Source of the DNA: Muscardinus avellanarius | Lineage: Eukaryota; Chordata; Mammalia; Rodentia; Gliridae | Assembly (NCBI GenBank): GCA_963383645.1 | Contig: OY726564.1 | Span: forward strand, 113,448,040-113,512,039 | Direction of reading: 5' to 3' | Length of the DNA: 64,000 nucleotides | Program-made: the position numbers and the translations under genes | Notes under the pieces: model-generated | Told to the model about the DNA's origin: nothing | Databases searched by the model: none | Seen by the model: the letters and a program-made list of their open reading frames with translations, nothing else | Shown here: one piece after another, positions 23,102-33,766 of the stretch | Numbering within the stretch: the stretch's first letter is position 1 | How the letters are laid out: every line of letters starts with the position of its first letter

Positions 23102-23240
23102 ATTTTATTGGTGCACTGTATTCATACATCATAGTGGGATACAAACTTTTGTAGACATACATGCACACATCGCCCAGTCAGCCCCCACCCGATCCCCATC
23201 CCATTCTCTCCCCATCCCTCCCTCCCATGCTTGGCTTAGT
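23097..23240 (-). mobile_element. L1 3' UTR of the chimeric element
   Basis: On the minus strand a G-rich stretch (GGGAGGGAGGGATGGGG) is followed by GATGTGTGCATGTATG and TACAGTGCACCAATAAAAT. It is close to the tail of the composite element at 39850-39990 and to the L1 tails at 15.8, 19.2 and 46.8 kb. Confidence 0.85.
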
Positions 23241-23425
23241 GGTTGACATCTAGTATTATAGCAATTTATCCAAAATTAAAAATGATAATCTCACATAACA
23301 GTTTCATTTGTCTGATACCAAGCTTTTGATGACTTAAAGATAACATTTCAATATTTCTTTTTGCTTTCTTTCTTACCAGAGAATATTTTTTTCTTTTTTT
23401 TAGGTGAAACTATCATATATTTATT

Positions 23426-24125
23426 TTTCAGAAAAAAATCTATCCTGATATGGAATATGGACTCTAGATACCCAAAACAATCTCGAAGCAAAAACAAAGC
23501 TAGAAGATGTATATTTTCTGATTTCAAACCATATAAAGCTACAATAATTGAAACAGTGTAGTACTGTTCTAAAGGCAGATATATAGACCATTGGAGTTAA
23601 ATACAAGCCTAGAGCTAACTTCTTCCCTATATTGTCAAGTTATTTTTGACAAGGTTTCCACGAAGATTTGGTGGTGGAAATAATAATCTTTTAACTAAAT
23701 ATTGTTGAAAAATAATAATTACATGGAAAAGAATAAAATTGGACCCTTACCTAATCCCACATACAAGTATTAACTCAAACTAGATAAAAGACCTAAATAT
23801 AAATCTTAAGACTATAAACTTTTAGGAGAAAATCTGGGTCATAAAACCTCACAACATTGAAATTGGCAGTGATTTCTTGGATATGATTTCAATGGCACAG
23901 GCAACAGAAGAATATACAAACTCCCTAAAAAATAAAAGAAAATATTGTATATCCAAAGACAATGTAAACAGAGTTAAAAGTTACTAATAGAATTGGATAA
24001 AATATTTCCAAATGCTATATCTGAAGGTATATTAATATTCCAACTAGAAATCCTAAAAATTAACAACAATAAAGGCAAACAATACAATTTAGAGATAGGT
24101 AAAAGACTAACATAAATAATGAATC
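23426..24125 (+). mobile_element. Degenerate old L1 (L1MA-like) ORF2 fragment
   Basis: It reads like ORF2's 3' third: CCCAAAACAATCTCGAAGC, ATATAGACCATTGGAGTTAA, TTTTTGACAAGGTTTCCACG, AGATAAAAGACCTAAATATA. Stop codons interrupt it. It sits antisense inside the TSD-bounded chimeric L1. The 185 bp before it (23241-23425) I cannot classify. Confidence 0.75.
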
Positions 24126-24142
24126 TCCACAGATAACCAATC

Positions 24143-25105
24143 TTAGTTGTCTGTTGGATGGAAAGTCTTGTTTCTCTGGTTCTGGTGAGTGTTACCTATT
24201 TCTTCTTTGTAGTTAATCTCTTTGAGTATTTTCTCTAGCACTGGTTTTGAAGACATAAATTCCTTCAGTTTCTGTTTGTCATGGAAGCTTCTTATTTCTC
24301 CATCTAATTTGATAGAAAGTTTTGCTGGATAGGAAATTTTTGGCTGGAAGTTGTTTTCTTTCAGAGTTTGGAATATGTTACTCCAAGCCCTTCTGGCTCT
24401 CATGACTTGGTTTGGGAAGTCTGGAGTGATTCTAATTGGTTTGCCTCTGAATGTCACTTGGCCCTTTGTTTTTGTTGCCTTTAAGATTCTCTGCTTGGCT
24501 TCCACATTGGTCATTTTGACAATTATATGGCGTGGGGATCCTCTTCTCGGATCCTGTCTAAAGGGAGTTCTATAAGTTTCCTGGATCTGTGTATCAACCT
24601 CTTGCTCTATATTTGGAAAATTTTCTGCTATTACTTCCTTGAAGAGATTGTTGATCCCTTTGGTATCACTTTCTTTTCCCTCCTCTATTCCAATTATTCT
24701 TAGGTTAGCTCTCTTAAGATGGGCCCATATTTCTTCAATGTCAGATTCCTGCTGTTGGATATCTTTTTCTAGATTAGAAACTATGCATTCATTTTTGGAT
24801 TGCTCATCTTCTAAGAGCGAGATTCTGTTCTCCATGTGGTCTAATCGGTTCTTTGTGCTTTGAATTGAGGCCTTTACTTCATTAATTGCATCCTTTATCT
24901 CTTTTTGGCTCTCTCTGAGTTCTTTTCGAAGCACCTCTATTATTTCTACAGTTATTTTCCTGATTTGATCTTCTAGAAATCTCTGATTTTCTGTTTTATC
25001 AGGTTCTGATGTTGTGGGGTTGTGCACATTCATTACTTCAGTGTTATTCCTCTTTCCCATGATTTCGGAGGTTTGTGCCTTCTCTGGGTTCTTCCCTTGG
25101 GTCAC
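24143..25105 (-). CDS. L1 ORF1 protein (ORF1p), full length, 320 aa
   Basis: L1 ORF1p is an RNA-binding, trimeric nucleic-acid chaperone that packages L1 RNA in cytoplasmic particles. Seen here: a Lys/Glu-rich start, a coiled coil at about residues 45-130 (RKELRESQKEIKDAINEV, ENRISLLEDEQSKN), an RRM-like core at about 130-230 with LRIIGIEEGKE, and a C-terminal domain with the family motif RARRAWSNIFQTLKENNFQP and ISYPAKLSIKLDGEIRSF near 235-280. Length and domain order are normal for mammalian L1. The frame is open throughout, so it is young or was recently functional. ORF2 (endonuclease and reverse transcriptase) does not follow, so it could not act autonomously. It is not a host gene. The start is the first Met of the open frame, after a long GC-rich 5' UTR. 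Confidence 0.88.
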   Translation of the reverse strand: MTQGKNPEKAQTSEIMGKRNNTEVMNVHNPTTSEPDKTENQRFLEDQIRKITVEIIEVLRKELRESQKEIKDAINEVKASIQSTKNRLDHMENRISLLEDEQSKNECIVSNLEKDIQQQESDIEEIWAHLKRANLRIIGIEEGKESDTKGINNLFKEVIAENFPNIEQEVDTQIQETYRTPFRQDPRRGSPRHIIVKMTNVEAKQRILKATKTKGQVTFRGKPIRITPDFPNQVMRARRAWSNIFQTLKENNFQPKISYPAKLSIKLDGEIRSFHDKQKLKEFMSSKPVLEKILKEINYKEEIGNTHQNQRNKTFHPTDN

Positions 25106-25853
25106 TATGGCTTCACTTAAGGTGCTCTGGATCTCGAGTCTGTATTATCTCAGACCCTACTACTCCTTTACTGGGTTGTATCACAGAGTCTCCGACCCAG
25201 GGAGTCGATAGAGGCTGCTTTAAACTATGGGGGGTGCCAGGTTGCACGCTCTCCTATGGTGTGATATCTCTGCCACCACCACTCCCTCACTGGGTCAAGT
25301 CCCAGGAGGCACAATACTGGGATTTCTCCTCTGTGGCCCGCAATTTGACTCACTGTTCTTGAGTACGTAGATGTAGCTGTACTGGACTCGGTGAATTCAC
25401 TGCTGCTGCCGCCGCCGGTGGCAATATGGCGCCGCTGCCACGCCCTCGGCCATGAGGCTGGCGTATTTTTTCTTCTCTGGTTTTGATTTCCACGCTGAAT
25501 CCCTGCAGCGTGTGCTGAGCTCAGCCACTGGGAGCTTTAAATGCTGTCTGCGCCGAAAGATCCCGCCTGGCTGTTCCGCATCGGCTCACCTCGGCTTGCT
25601 GTAGCCGTCCGCTGAGTTCGCCGCTGCCGCCGGCAGTATGGCGCTGCTGCCGCGTCCTCGGGCGCGTGTGTCTCCTCTGTGGCCCTGAGCTCTGTTCTCA
25701 GTCCGCTTTCTCTCTGGAGCCTGGTGGTTTTTTTGTTTTTCTGGTGATGGTGTTTTCTGGCTATGAAAGGCGCTCTTTTTTGTGGTAATGGAGATTGGTT
25801 GTTAGCGGGACTCTTAAGCCCCGCTTTTCTCGGTCGCCATCTTCCCGGAAGTC
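25106..25853 (-). promoter_or_regulatory. L1 5' UTR with YY1-like site
   Basis: The 748 bp upstream of ORF1 are CpG-rich near the distal end. The first bases of the element contain AAGATGGCGACC on the minus strand (complement of about 25833-25844), the position and sequence of the YY1 site that sets the L1 start in other mammals. A TATGGCG-centred GC segment occurs twice, at 25425 and 25637 (212 bp apart), hinting at a partial internal duplication. Promoter activity is inferred. Confidence 0.7.
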
Positions 25854-25894
25854 GAGGCTTTGTGATATTGACAAACCACACAGAAATGCAATAC

Positions 25895-26062
25895 AGTGCC
25901 CTCAATCCTTTACTCTAACCTTTTTTTATTCCATAGCATTTAATGCTACCTAACACATTACAGAAACCACCTAGGCCCTAAGGTCAGAGCTGCCCATTTG
26001 ATCATTATGTGTTTTGTCATAGAGGTTTCCAACAAATATTTGTGGACTGAATGAATGAAATT
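25895..26062 (+). mobile_element. L2 3' end
   Basis: TTATTCCATAGCATTTAATGC followed by ACAAATATTTGTGGACTGAA and TGAATGAAA matches the L2 terminus. Confidence 0.65.
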
Positions 26063-26227
26063 GCCAGTCAGCACCCCTGATGCCTCCCTCCCCTTGCATT
26101 GGCACCACTGTTATTAATTTGTATTGTTTAAGTAAGTATTTTGGTTTTGCATTGCTTATTTCTTTACCTAAGAATTTGCTATATATCTCTAGCAATTTTA
26201 CTTGAGCAACTAATATCTAGCACCATG

Positions 26228-26229
26228 TG

Positions 26230-26265
<36 letters not shown>

Positions 26266-26426
26266 GAATGGAACCCAGGGGCACTCTACCATTGTGCTAT
26301 ACACCTTCATTTTTCTTTTGAGACAGGAGCTCACTAAGTTGCCCAGGCTGGCCTCAAACGTGCAATTCTCCTGCCTCAGCCTCTCGAGTTGCTGGGATTA
26401 CAGGTACGTACCACTCACTCAGCCAT
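26228..26426 (-). mobile_element. Antisense B1-dID SINE with (GT)n
   Basis: (GT)n at 26229-26259, then the ID module (GGAATGGAACCCAGGGGCAC) and the B1 module ending CCACTCACTCAGCC. Confidence 0.8.
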
Positions 26427-26660
26427 AATTAGGACTTAACACATGGCTCCCTAGAACAGGTTTAACTCCGTGCCAACTCCTCAGGGAGCGCCACTTGGGT
26501 CTCACACCTGAAGTCCATACTCCAAATAGAAAACCACTGCCATTAACTCACAACACTGAAAAAGGAACAAAAATCAAGAAAGCAGCACTTGAAAATATTT
26601 TGGACCAGAGGCTTCAAATATCATTCTCTAACAGCTTCCTCAATGAAGATCCAAGTGTCC

Positions 26661-26996
26661 TGCTATGGTTTAGATTTAAAATGTTCCCCTACACCTCACA
26701 GAGATAAGGCAGCCACAATGAGGCCAGGCAAAGGAGAGGTCCCCGGGGGTGTGGCCTTGGGGGTTACATATGTTCCGTCCTCCCCTTGTCCTTTATCTCT
26801 GCTTCCAGCCCCCGTGATGTGAGAGCAGGGCCCGTCACACTTGATTTCACCCTGCCTCCCAGGTCATGCTCTGAGCTCTCTGGACCCAGCCTAACATGGA
26901 CTGAACCCCTGAAATCTCCAGAACTATGAGCAAATAAATCTCCTCCAAGTTGTGTTGGTCAGGTGTTTTGAATTACAGCAGTTAGAACGCTGACTG
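26661..26996 (+). mobile_element. MaLR-like solo LTR, copy 2
   Basis: It begins TGCTATGGTTTAGAT, as MaLR LTRs do, and carries GGGGGTGTGGCCTTGGG, GTGATGTGAGAGCAGGG, ATGGACTGAA, GAGCAAATAAATC and the GCTGACTGA end. It is the best-preserved of the plus-strand copies. Confidence 0.75.
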
Positions 26997-27085
26997 AAAT
27001 TGCACTTTAGCTAAATCTACCCTGTGTCTGCCCTGTAAATACTCGTCTCAAACATTGAACAACAACAAATACAAATATAGTTTTA

Positions 27086-27088
<3 letters not shown>

Positions 27089-27132
<44 letters not shown>
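27089..27132. repeat. (CA)n microsatellite
   Basis: 22 uninterrupted CA dimers. Confidence 0.97.
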
Positions 27133-27136
<4 letters not shown>

Positions 27137-27208
27137 CACCTCCCTGCCAATATAAAGAGAAGCAAAACAAATTATAGTAACTCATCTCTAATCAGAAATC
27201 CCCTATTT

Positions 27209-27326
27209 GTAGTGAGCCGGGCGTGGTGGCGCACACTTGTAATCCCCACGCTTGGGAGGCTGAGACAGGAGGATCGTGCAGATTCAAACCCAGCCGCGCT
27301 GGCTTAAGAGACCCTGTTTCCAAATA

Positions 27327-27359
<33 letters not shown>

Positions 27360-27478
27360 TATGTATGTATATGTATATGTGTATATGTGTATATGTAAAT
27401 GTATATGTATATGTCTGGGAGTGTAGCCTGGAGGTAGAAGGGTTTCCAGTAACCCCAGTGCCACCAAAAAAAAAAAAA
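27209..27478 (+). mobile_element. Young-type B1-dID SINE with expanded (TATG)n linker
   Basis: B1 and ID modules flank a (GTAT)n / (ATATGT)n array at 27328-27415, where the A-rich linker should be. A 15-bp TSD with one mismatch (AGAAATCCCCTATTT) lies at about 27194-27208 and 27479-27493. Confidence 0.88.
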
Positions 27479-27493
27479 AGAAATCCCCCATTT

Positions 27494-28408
27494 TCAAAAA
27501 TGTGTGTTTATACATATGTATACATATGTATGTATTCATTTCTACAGACTTCTTTGACCACAGAAACTCAGTTGTATTATATACGAATCACAACTCACTG
27601 TTCTTGGAGATAGTTAGAAAAGGCAGTGTTGAAATGGAAAGAGGAAATGTGTGTGGGTTGGTGAGGGTTCATTCAGTGAAATACTTTTCCTTCCTAGTTA
27701 GTATGTGGGTGAAACAAAGATCGCGTCAAGTTGGCAACTGTGATAAAGGATATCAAATGCTGTGTGCTTGGTCTCAGCCCTTGAGGGGCAGGCGCTCTAG
27801 AAGAATGGGCATAAATCAACCCATTAGCAAGATTCTGAAGTGAAACTCTCTCATGTGCATCTCCCAGCAGGGCTGGGGCAGCACGGGGAGAGGGCAGCCC
27901 GCCTTGCCAGGAGTGTTCTCCGGCCCCTACACATTCATCTCTAACATTCCTGGGCACTCTGCGTTGGTGTGTGCGCGTCCTTCTCAGTCAGGTTTCTTCA
28001 CGTTCCTGCATTTTCACTCTCTATTATTATATTAAGAAATATTTAAGGGTATAGCTAACACAAAAAGGCTTAACCTGTAGTGTCTGATAAGTGAAAATAA
28101 ATACCTACACCACCTTTGCTAAATCCACTCTGTATTATTTATTTATCCTATAAATCCCTTTCTAATCCATCCTTTATTCAAACCTGTCTCCCCTACGGAA
28201 GACCATGGTATAGCTCTTGTCATGAAGGGACTGTGTCTTAGGTGTATCTCTGTACATCCCTCAGAAACCTGAAGAAATCACTTGCACATAAGTAAAGAAA
28301 ATCAATATACATTTTCAAATGTTCTTTGTGCATGTATATTTATAAATACCCAACAATCTCAATAGTATAGATATACAATCATTAAAAGACATATAAAAAG
28401 CAAACAAG
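27494..28408. other. Unclassified single-copy sequence
   Basis: No gene or repeat recognised. Confidence 0.45.
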
Positions 28409-28622
28409 GAGCTGGGTGTGGTAGCAAATGCCTATAATCCCAGTACTTGGGAGGCTGAAACAGGAGGATCTCGGTTTATAGGCCAGCCTCAGCAATTTAG
28501 AAAGACGCTCAGAGACTTACTGAGATTCTGTTTCAAATGAAAAATGAAAATGGCTGAGTGTTCAGCTCATAAGTAGCATGCCCCTGGGTTCAGTTCCCAA
28601 GACTTAAAACAAACATACAAAA
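28409..28622 (+). mobile_element. B1-dID SINE, older
   Basis: AGCTGGGTGTGGTAGCAAATG start and ID module AGTAGCATGCCCCTGGGTTC. Confidence 0.8.
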
Positions 28623-28635
28623 TCACACATACGCA

Positions 28636-28738
28636 AGGGCTAGGGATGGAGCTCACGGGGTTAGGGACCGTGCTGTGCTCAGCGGCAGAGCCCTCGCCTA
28701 GCATGTTAGAGGACTTACGCTTCACCCCAAAACTGCAA
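28636..28738 (+). mobile_element. Monomeric ID-like SINE
   Basis: GGGCTAGGGATGGAGCTCACGG, then AGAGCCCTCGCCTAGCATGT. The GCCTAGCATG block is typical of monomeric ID elements and absent from the ID half of the dimers. It is a SINE, not a tRNA gene. Confidence 0.65.
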
Positions 28739-29180
28739 AAGCTAAAGCTAGATTAAAAACAACACTAAGGACAATAATAAACAGTGTAGACAACTGATCA
28801 AGATTGCACCTGCCTTGTAAATCAAAGCAGATCGGTATTATATACTTGTGGCTATTCTAAATTTCCTACTAGTACCTCATCAATGTAAGCTTTCATGGAA
28901 TCTAAAATGAATATTGGTAGGCCCGTGCAGAGCAAAATGAAAATGTTGAAATAGTATTGAGATGAAGAGTTAGATGTATATTAAAAGAGGCCAATAAAAA
29001 AGGATTTTGATGAGGAATAAGAATAAATGAGGAAATGGTTAAGAGGTCAGTTGAGTCGGCATGCTTTAGACTAAGGCCTCCCGAGGACACACCTCGACTT
29101 GTCTTCAACGCTCCGCACAGAGATGTGTCCTTCCTAAGTCCCCTTCTTTTGTTTGTTAGTTGTTTGCTTGTTTGTTTTAA
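28739..29180. other. Unclassified AT-rich sequence
   Basis: No gene or repeat recognised. Confidence 0.45.
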
Positions 29181-29182
29181 TC

Positions 29183-29390
29183 TGTTTCAAAATAGAAATA
29201 AAGTAGGGCTGGGGTATAGCTTGGAGGTAGCTCCTGGGTTCAGTCTGTGTTACAAAGAGATAGAGGGAGGAGAGAGACAGACAGACAGACAGAGAGACAG
29301 AGAGAGACAGAGACAGAGAGAGAGCGCACGATGGGGTATAGCTTGAAGGCAGAGTGCTCCTGAGTTCAATCCCTAGTACCAAAAAATAAA
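29183..29390 (+). mobile_element. Two ID modules around a (GACA)n/(GA)n tract
   Basis: Linker plus ID at 29183-29255 and a second ID at 29330-29385, with a purine microsatellite at 29266-29325 between them. It may be a local duplication or two SINE ends. Confidence 0.65.
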
Positions 29391-30465
29391 ATAAAGTAAC
29401 TGGGAGCCAAGAAAAGGGTAGAAATAAAAGGAAGTCCTAAAATTAAGAAACCTATTTTCTACCTCACATTTGACCTCTTCAAGCAAACATAACTCTGGAG
29501 TAGAACTTGTATGGACTGATGTGGTCTAAGACCAGAGAACTGTAACTTTCAGTCTGGAAGCCTCAAGCAGCTACAAACCTGAATTCTTTCTCCTAAAATA
29601 GAAGAGAGACAGTCAGAGAAAATAACAAATGGTCACCAACTCAACTACCACCGTACTCTCACAATCACAAGTGGTAATTCTATTGAAATATGTAATGTCT
29701 TCATTTTCATTTTCTTTGAAGAGAAATACAAAACCTCTAGTTTTGTCCTTTACCTTACCAATAGAAATGTATGTGGAATTATAGGGTAATCACTTACATG
29801 TGAAGACATAAAATTTTCTAAGTCTGCTTATAATGGCTCCCAACCTTTTGGGAAATTTTGAGAGTTGAGAGAAAATTGCTCTCAACTTTCTATTGAAAGG
29901 TACAAGACTGAGCTGCTAAAAATTCTAAGTCTATTCATAAATATACAGCCCATACTTAAGCCAAAAAATAGTACAAAAGAAAGTGGGTAAAAATAACAGT
30001 TTCAGAAGAGTGTTACCAGAGAAAAGAGGAGAAAAAAGAGGCAATAAGAAAGGAAGGCAATAATCAGCAATTCACAGCGGATTCTAAGCATAAAAGTCGA
30101 GTGAAATTTTTGGTTTATGCAAATACTAAAAGTACAGTGACCTGAAAAAAAACACAGTCAAACCAAACTTAAAATAGGTCTGGATAAAAGTCTCAGATAG
30201 CATCAACTACTTTTTTCCTATGAAAAAAAAGGGAGGGGGGGTTGAAAGATTCCTGAAAGAGACCTGTTTTGAGAGAACATTTGGATACCGCCTCAGCTGA
30301 CCCATGGACACACCCATGCATCCACATCCATCTCTACCCAGTAACAAGCACCTTTTCCACCGAGGACCTTCGACTCCATTGGTTTATTACACGGTGTCCA
30401 GTGTTCAGGGAAACACAGCCAAGGTGTCCTTGCAAGAGGAACACCTTTGATCCCACGCATTCCAG
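29391..30465. other. Unclassified AT-rich sequence
   Basis: No gene, RNA or recognisable repeat. It is one of the longer repeat-poor stretches in the window. Confidence 0.45.
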
Positions 30466-30477
30466 CGGTCCTCAAAC

Positions 30478-30666
30478 TTTTGTGTGTGAGGTACTGGGGT
30501 TCCTGGAAGCCCATCTACCTCCAGGCTACACTCCCAGGCCTATTTTTATACTTTTTTATTTGGAAACAGGGTCTCTTAAGCCAGCTCGGCTGGCTTCAAA
30601 CCTGCGCGATCCTCCTGTCTCCGCCTCTGAAGCATGGGGATTACAAGCGTGCGCCACCACGCCCGG
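30478..30666 (-). mobile_element. Young-type B1-dID SINE
   Basis: Antisense copy with CpG-rich B1 end (GTGCGCCACCACGCCCGG). Duplication CCTCAAAC at 30470-30477 and 30667-30674. Confidence 0.85.
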
Positions 30667-30757
30667 CCTCAAACATTTTTTAAAACCCACCATCCCCATT
30701 GTCTAGTCCCTCCAAACCACCACCACATATTTTCTAGGGTCACTGAACTGGCAAGGC

Positions 30758-30806
30758 ATGGAGGAGGAGGAGGAGGAGGAGGAGAGGAGGGGGAAGAGGA
30801 GGAGTG
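30758..30806. repeat. (GGA)n repeat
   Basis: GGA triplets followed by impure GA-rich DNA. Confidence 0.9.
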
Positions 30807-31048
30807 GTGCCTGGCTCTGAGGAACAAGTACACAGGCTCTTACCATAGACACAGAGATTGAGCAGGTGGTTCCCACCTCTACAGCCACGCCAGGAAGGCA
30901 AGTTGGTTACATAACAAACAAGACTTGGCACGATTAGAATCTCAGCCTTTGACTTTATATAATGGAGGAGAATGAAACCCCAGTGGAGCAGGGGAGGGGG
31001 TCTAGGGCGGGAGAGGGAGAATTCATGAAGGAAATACTTCCACAGGCA

Positions 31049-31152
31049 CCATGTGCGTGTGTGAGAACACCATTACCAATTGCAATCTCATGTACAGACA
31101 TCATGTGCGTGTGTGAGAATACCACGGCCAATTGCAATCTCGTGTACGGGGA
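31049..31152. repeat. 52-bp tandem duplication
   Basis: ATGTGCGTGTGTGAGAA ... CCAATTGCAATCTC occurs at 31051 and again at 31103, with a few differences. The flanks (30670-31345) are otherwise unclassified. Confidence 0.85.
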
Positions 31153-31348
31153 GGGGAGGGAACGGGGAAGCCCACCACGCGCTGTGTGCACACATGTCAC
31201 TATCACGATGAACTCCATTAGAAAGCCAAGATCTAGTTTCTTTCTGGTGTCCAGAGCTCAAGGCTCAAGCAGCAGGCAGGTGTGCTGCTTGCGTGTCTGG
31301 CATGTTCGGAGCACAGTGCATGCACTTTTCAAGAGGCACCATGACCAT

Positions 31349-31717
31349 GTTATGGTTGGATATAGACTGGCCCCTTGAGGAGCTCATAATCTGGTGTTTG
31401 GAGCTGATAAAATTGAGTCTTGAGGGTTGTGATCCTAACAGTAATGGCCTTATCTGGGTGTGGCTGGAGGTGGTCTGGGGCTGCAGCCTTGGGGATGGTA
31501 TGTGGCTCCTCCTCCCCTGCTCTCTCTCTTGCTTCCAGCCCCCATGCTGTGAGGAGCTCAGCCCTCCCTCTCTCTCTCTCCACTTCCTGCCGCCATGCCT
31601 GAAATCCACAGACCCCGGCCTCACATGGACTGAACTCAAGATCATAAGAAAATAAATCTTCTTTCCTCTAAGTTACGTGGCAGTCATTTGGATGATAGCT
31701 GCAGGAATGCTGACTGG
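31349..31717 (+). mobile_element. MaLR-like solo LTR, copy 3
   Basis: It begins TGTTATGGTTGGATAT and has TTATCTGGGTGTGGCTGG, ATGCTGTGAGGAGC, ACATGGACTGAACTC, AAGAAAATAAATC and the GAATGCTGACTGGAGC end. Confidence 0.7.
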
Positions 31718-31802
31718 AGCATTTAGCCCGAAATTCTAAATGGAGTGATTGGTAGGTCAAATCTCAACAACAACAAAAAGTCTATGAAAAGGAAAAAGGA
31801 AA

Positions 31803-32010
31803 CCAGGCGTGGTGGTGCACACTTGTAATCCCAGCATTTGGGAGGCTGAGATGGGGGGCGGGGCTGAGGTTCACAGACAGCCTCAGCTACTTAGTGAGGC
31901 CCTTTGCAACTCAGTGAGACTCTGTTTCAAAATAAAGAATAAAAAATAGGGTAGGGGGTGTAGCTCAGAGGTAGAATGCCCCTGGGTTCCATCCCAGCAC
32001 AACAACAACA
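31803..32010 (+). mobile_element. B1-dID SINE
   Basis: Full dimer; ID module GTAGCTCAGAGGTAGAATGC. Confidence 0.88.
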
Positions 32011-32011
32011 A

Positions 32012-32200
32012 AAATGCAGACCCTAGTGGCACAGGCCTATAATCTCAGTACTTAGGAGACTGAGGTAGGAGGGTATTAGGTTCAAGGCCAGCCTCAGCAA
32101 ATTAGCAAGACCCTGTTTCAAAATAAAAAACAAAATAGGGCTGGAGGTGAAGCTTGAGGTAGAATGTCCCAGGTTCAATCCCCAGTACCACACACACATA
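32012..32200 (+). mobile_element. B1-dID SINE
   Basis: Older dimer directly after the previous one, in the same orientation, ending CCCAGTACCACACACACA. Confidence 0.82.
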
Positions 32201-32331
32201 AAAAGATGTGATTATATGCACACCAAAACTTAAAAGTAATTGCATTCAAGGAACTTTATGAGTAGAAAGCCTGCACTTTGTCTGGAAAGCAACAGGAAAC
32301 TTGCATTGAAGCAAAACAAAAATGCTTTCAA

Positions 32332-32430
32332 ATCAGGCATGGTGGTGCATGCCTGTAATCCCAGTACTTGCGAGGCTGAGACAGGAGGAGCACAGGTTCA
32401 AGGCCAACCTCAGCCACATAATGAAGACAG
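32332..32430 (+). mobile_element. B1 module only
   Basis: Starts ATCAGGCATGGTGGTGCATG and stops within B1; the ID half is absent. Confidence 0.75.
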
Positions 32431-32523
32431 GTATTAAAGTAAATTAGAAAACTACAAAATTGGCACCACCAAGCAGAAATATATTCAGAAATAGATTGAG
32501 GTCATTAAAGGAATATAGCAAAA

Positions 32524-32696
32524 GCCAGGCATGATGACACACACCTATAATCTCAGTACTTGGGAGGCTGAGACAGGAGGATCACAGGTTCAAGACCAGC
32601 TTCAGCAACTTAGCAAGACCCTCTTTCCAAATAAAATATAAAGTAGGGCTGGAGTGTAGCTCAGAGGTAAAATGTCCTGGGTTCAATCTCCAGTAC

Positions 32697-32755
<59 letters not shown>

Positions 32756-32793
32756 AGGGAGGGAGGGAGGGAGGGAGGGAGGGAGGGAGGGAG
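32524..32793 (+). mobile_element. B1-dID SINE followed by (GA)n and (GGGA)n
   Basis: Dimer at 32524-32699, whose tail has become (GA)n (32700-32748) and (GGGA)n (32749-32793). Confidence 0.85.
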
Positions 32794-32861
32794 GACAATG
32801 TAACATAATATAAGGGGAAGTGGGGGAAATTATTTCATTATATACAAAAATAAATTTAAGC

Positions 32862-33155
32862 CTGGCGTGGCGGCACACATTTGTAATCCCCAGGCTTGGG
32901 AGGCTGAGACAGGAGGATCGCACAGGTTTGAGGCCAGCCTCAGCTACTTAGTGAGGGTCTCAGCAACTTAGTGAGACCCTGTTTCCAAATAAAATATAAA
33001 ATAGGTCTGGGAGTATAGCCCAGAGGTAGAAAGCCTCTGGGTTCCACCCCCAGTACCACCAAAATAAAGAAAAAAAAGAAAGAATGAAAAATAGGACAGG
33101 GGGTGTGGCTTGAATGTAGAATCCCCCTGGGTTCCATTCCCAGTACTGCAAATAA

Positions 33156-33186
<31 letters not shown>

Positions 33187-33192
33187 ATAGAT
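32862..33192 (+). mobile_element. B1-dID SINE plus an extra ID module and (AAAT)n
   Basis: Complete SINE at 32862-33062, then linker and ID of another copy (33063-33150), then (AAAT)n at 33151-33190. Probably a SINE inserted in the linker of an older one. Confidence 0.75.
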
Positions 33193-33477
33193 TTAAGAGA
33201 AATAATTAATGTCAAAAAGTAAGATAAAAGTATGGAAAGGGGTGGGGATTTGACTGGGAGGTGAGCCCTTCCTAGCATGAGGCTCTGGAGAGGAAAATAC
33301 AGTATGGAAAGGAAAAGAATTGCACTAATATCAACTCTTCTTCAATCCCATCAGCCAGAACGCAGATCACCAACAGGGCAGGGGAACAGTCACAGCGATA
33401 TCTTTAGGGTCTAGAACCACACCAGGCACGCTGTAGATCTGCAAGTGACTCAGTGTTTTTATTTATTTTTTATTTTA

Positions 33478-33674
33478 TTTTTCACAGTACTGGAGATTGA
33501 ACTCAGGGCATTCTACCTCTGAGCTACTCCCCAGCCCTATTTTTTATTCTTTATTTTGAAAGAGGGTCTCACTAAGTTGTGGAGAGCCTCCCTAAGTATC
33601 TGAGACTGTTCAACCCTGCAATCCTGTCTCAGTCTCCCAAGTACTGGGATTACAGGCATGCACCACCACGCCCC
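33478..33674 (-). mobile_element. Antisense B1-dID SINE
   Basis: ID (GAGATTGAACTCAGGGCATT) then B1 (AAGTACTGGGATTACAGGCA). Confidence 0.85.
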
Positions 33675-33750
33675 GTTAACCGGTATTTTTAAATGATAGC
33701 ACTGGAGTGGATTCTTTTGAGTTAAACTTAATACAGTTTTTTTCACATTT

Positions 33751-33766
33751 AAAAATGGTTAAAAGA
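33751..33766 (+). repeat. Left target-site duplication of the composite retroposon
   Basis: AAAAATGGTTAAAAGA, identical to 40066-40081. The complementary strand at the left boundary reads TTTTT/AAA, which fits the L1 endonuclease preference for TTTT/AA. Confidence 0.95.

Larger units (their letters stand above)
23071..25853 (-). mobile_element. Chimeric L1: 5' UTR + ORF1 + foreign middle + 3' UTR
   Basis: The perfect 10-bp TSD GAGGCTTTGT lies at 23061-23070 and 25854-25863, so one insertion spans the interval. Minus-strand order: 5' UTR (25853-25106), intact ORF1 (25105-24143), about 0.9 kb with no sense ORF2 (24142-23241), 3' UTR (23240-23097), A tail (T run 23071-23094). The middle holds degenerate old L1 ORF2 sequence in the opposite orientation. 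A complete L1 would be about 6-7 kb with ORF2. Half-L1 (HAL1) elements also lack ORF2, but are not known to carry such a middle. Confidence 0.82.

Noticed and set aside
24143..25105. ORF1 frame as a host coiled-coil gene
   Set aside because: The domain order, the family motif near residue 235 and the L1 UTRs and TSD identify it as L1 ORF1.
28636..28738. tRNA-like A and B box sequences as a tRNA gene
   Set aside because: No cloverleaf with paired acceptor and anticodon arms can be drawn, and the sequence is that of an ID-type SINE. The same holds for the ID halves elsewhere.
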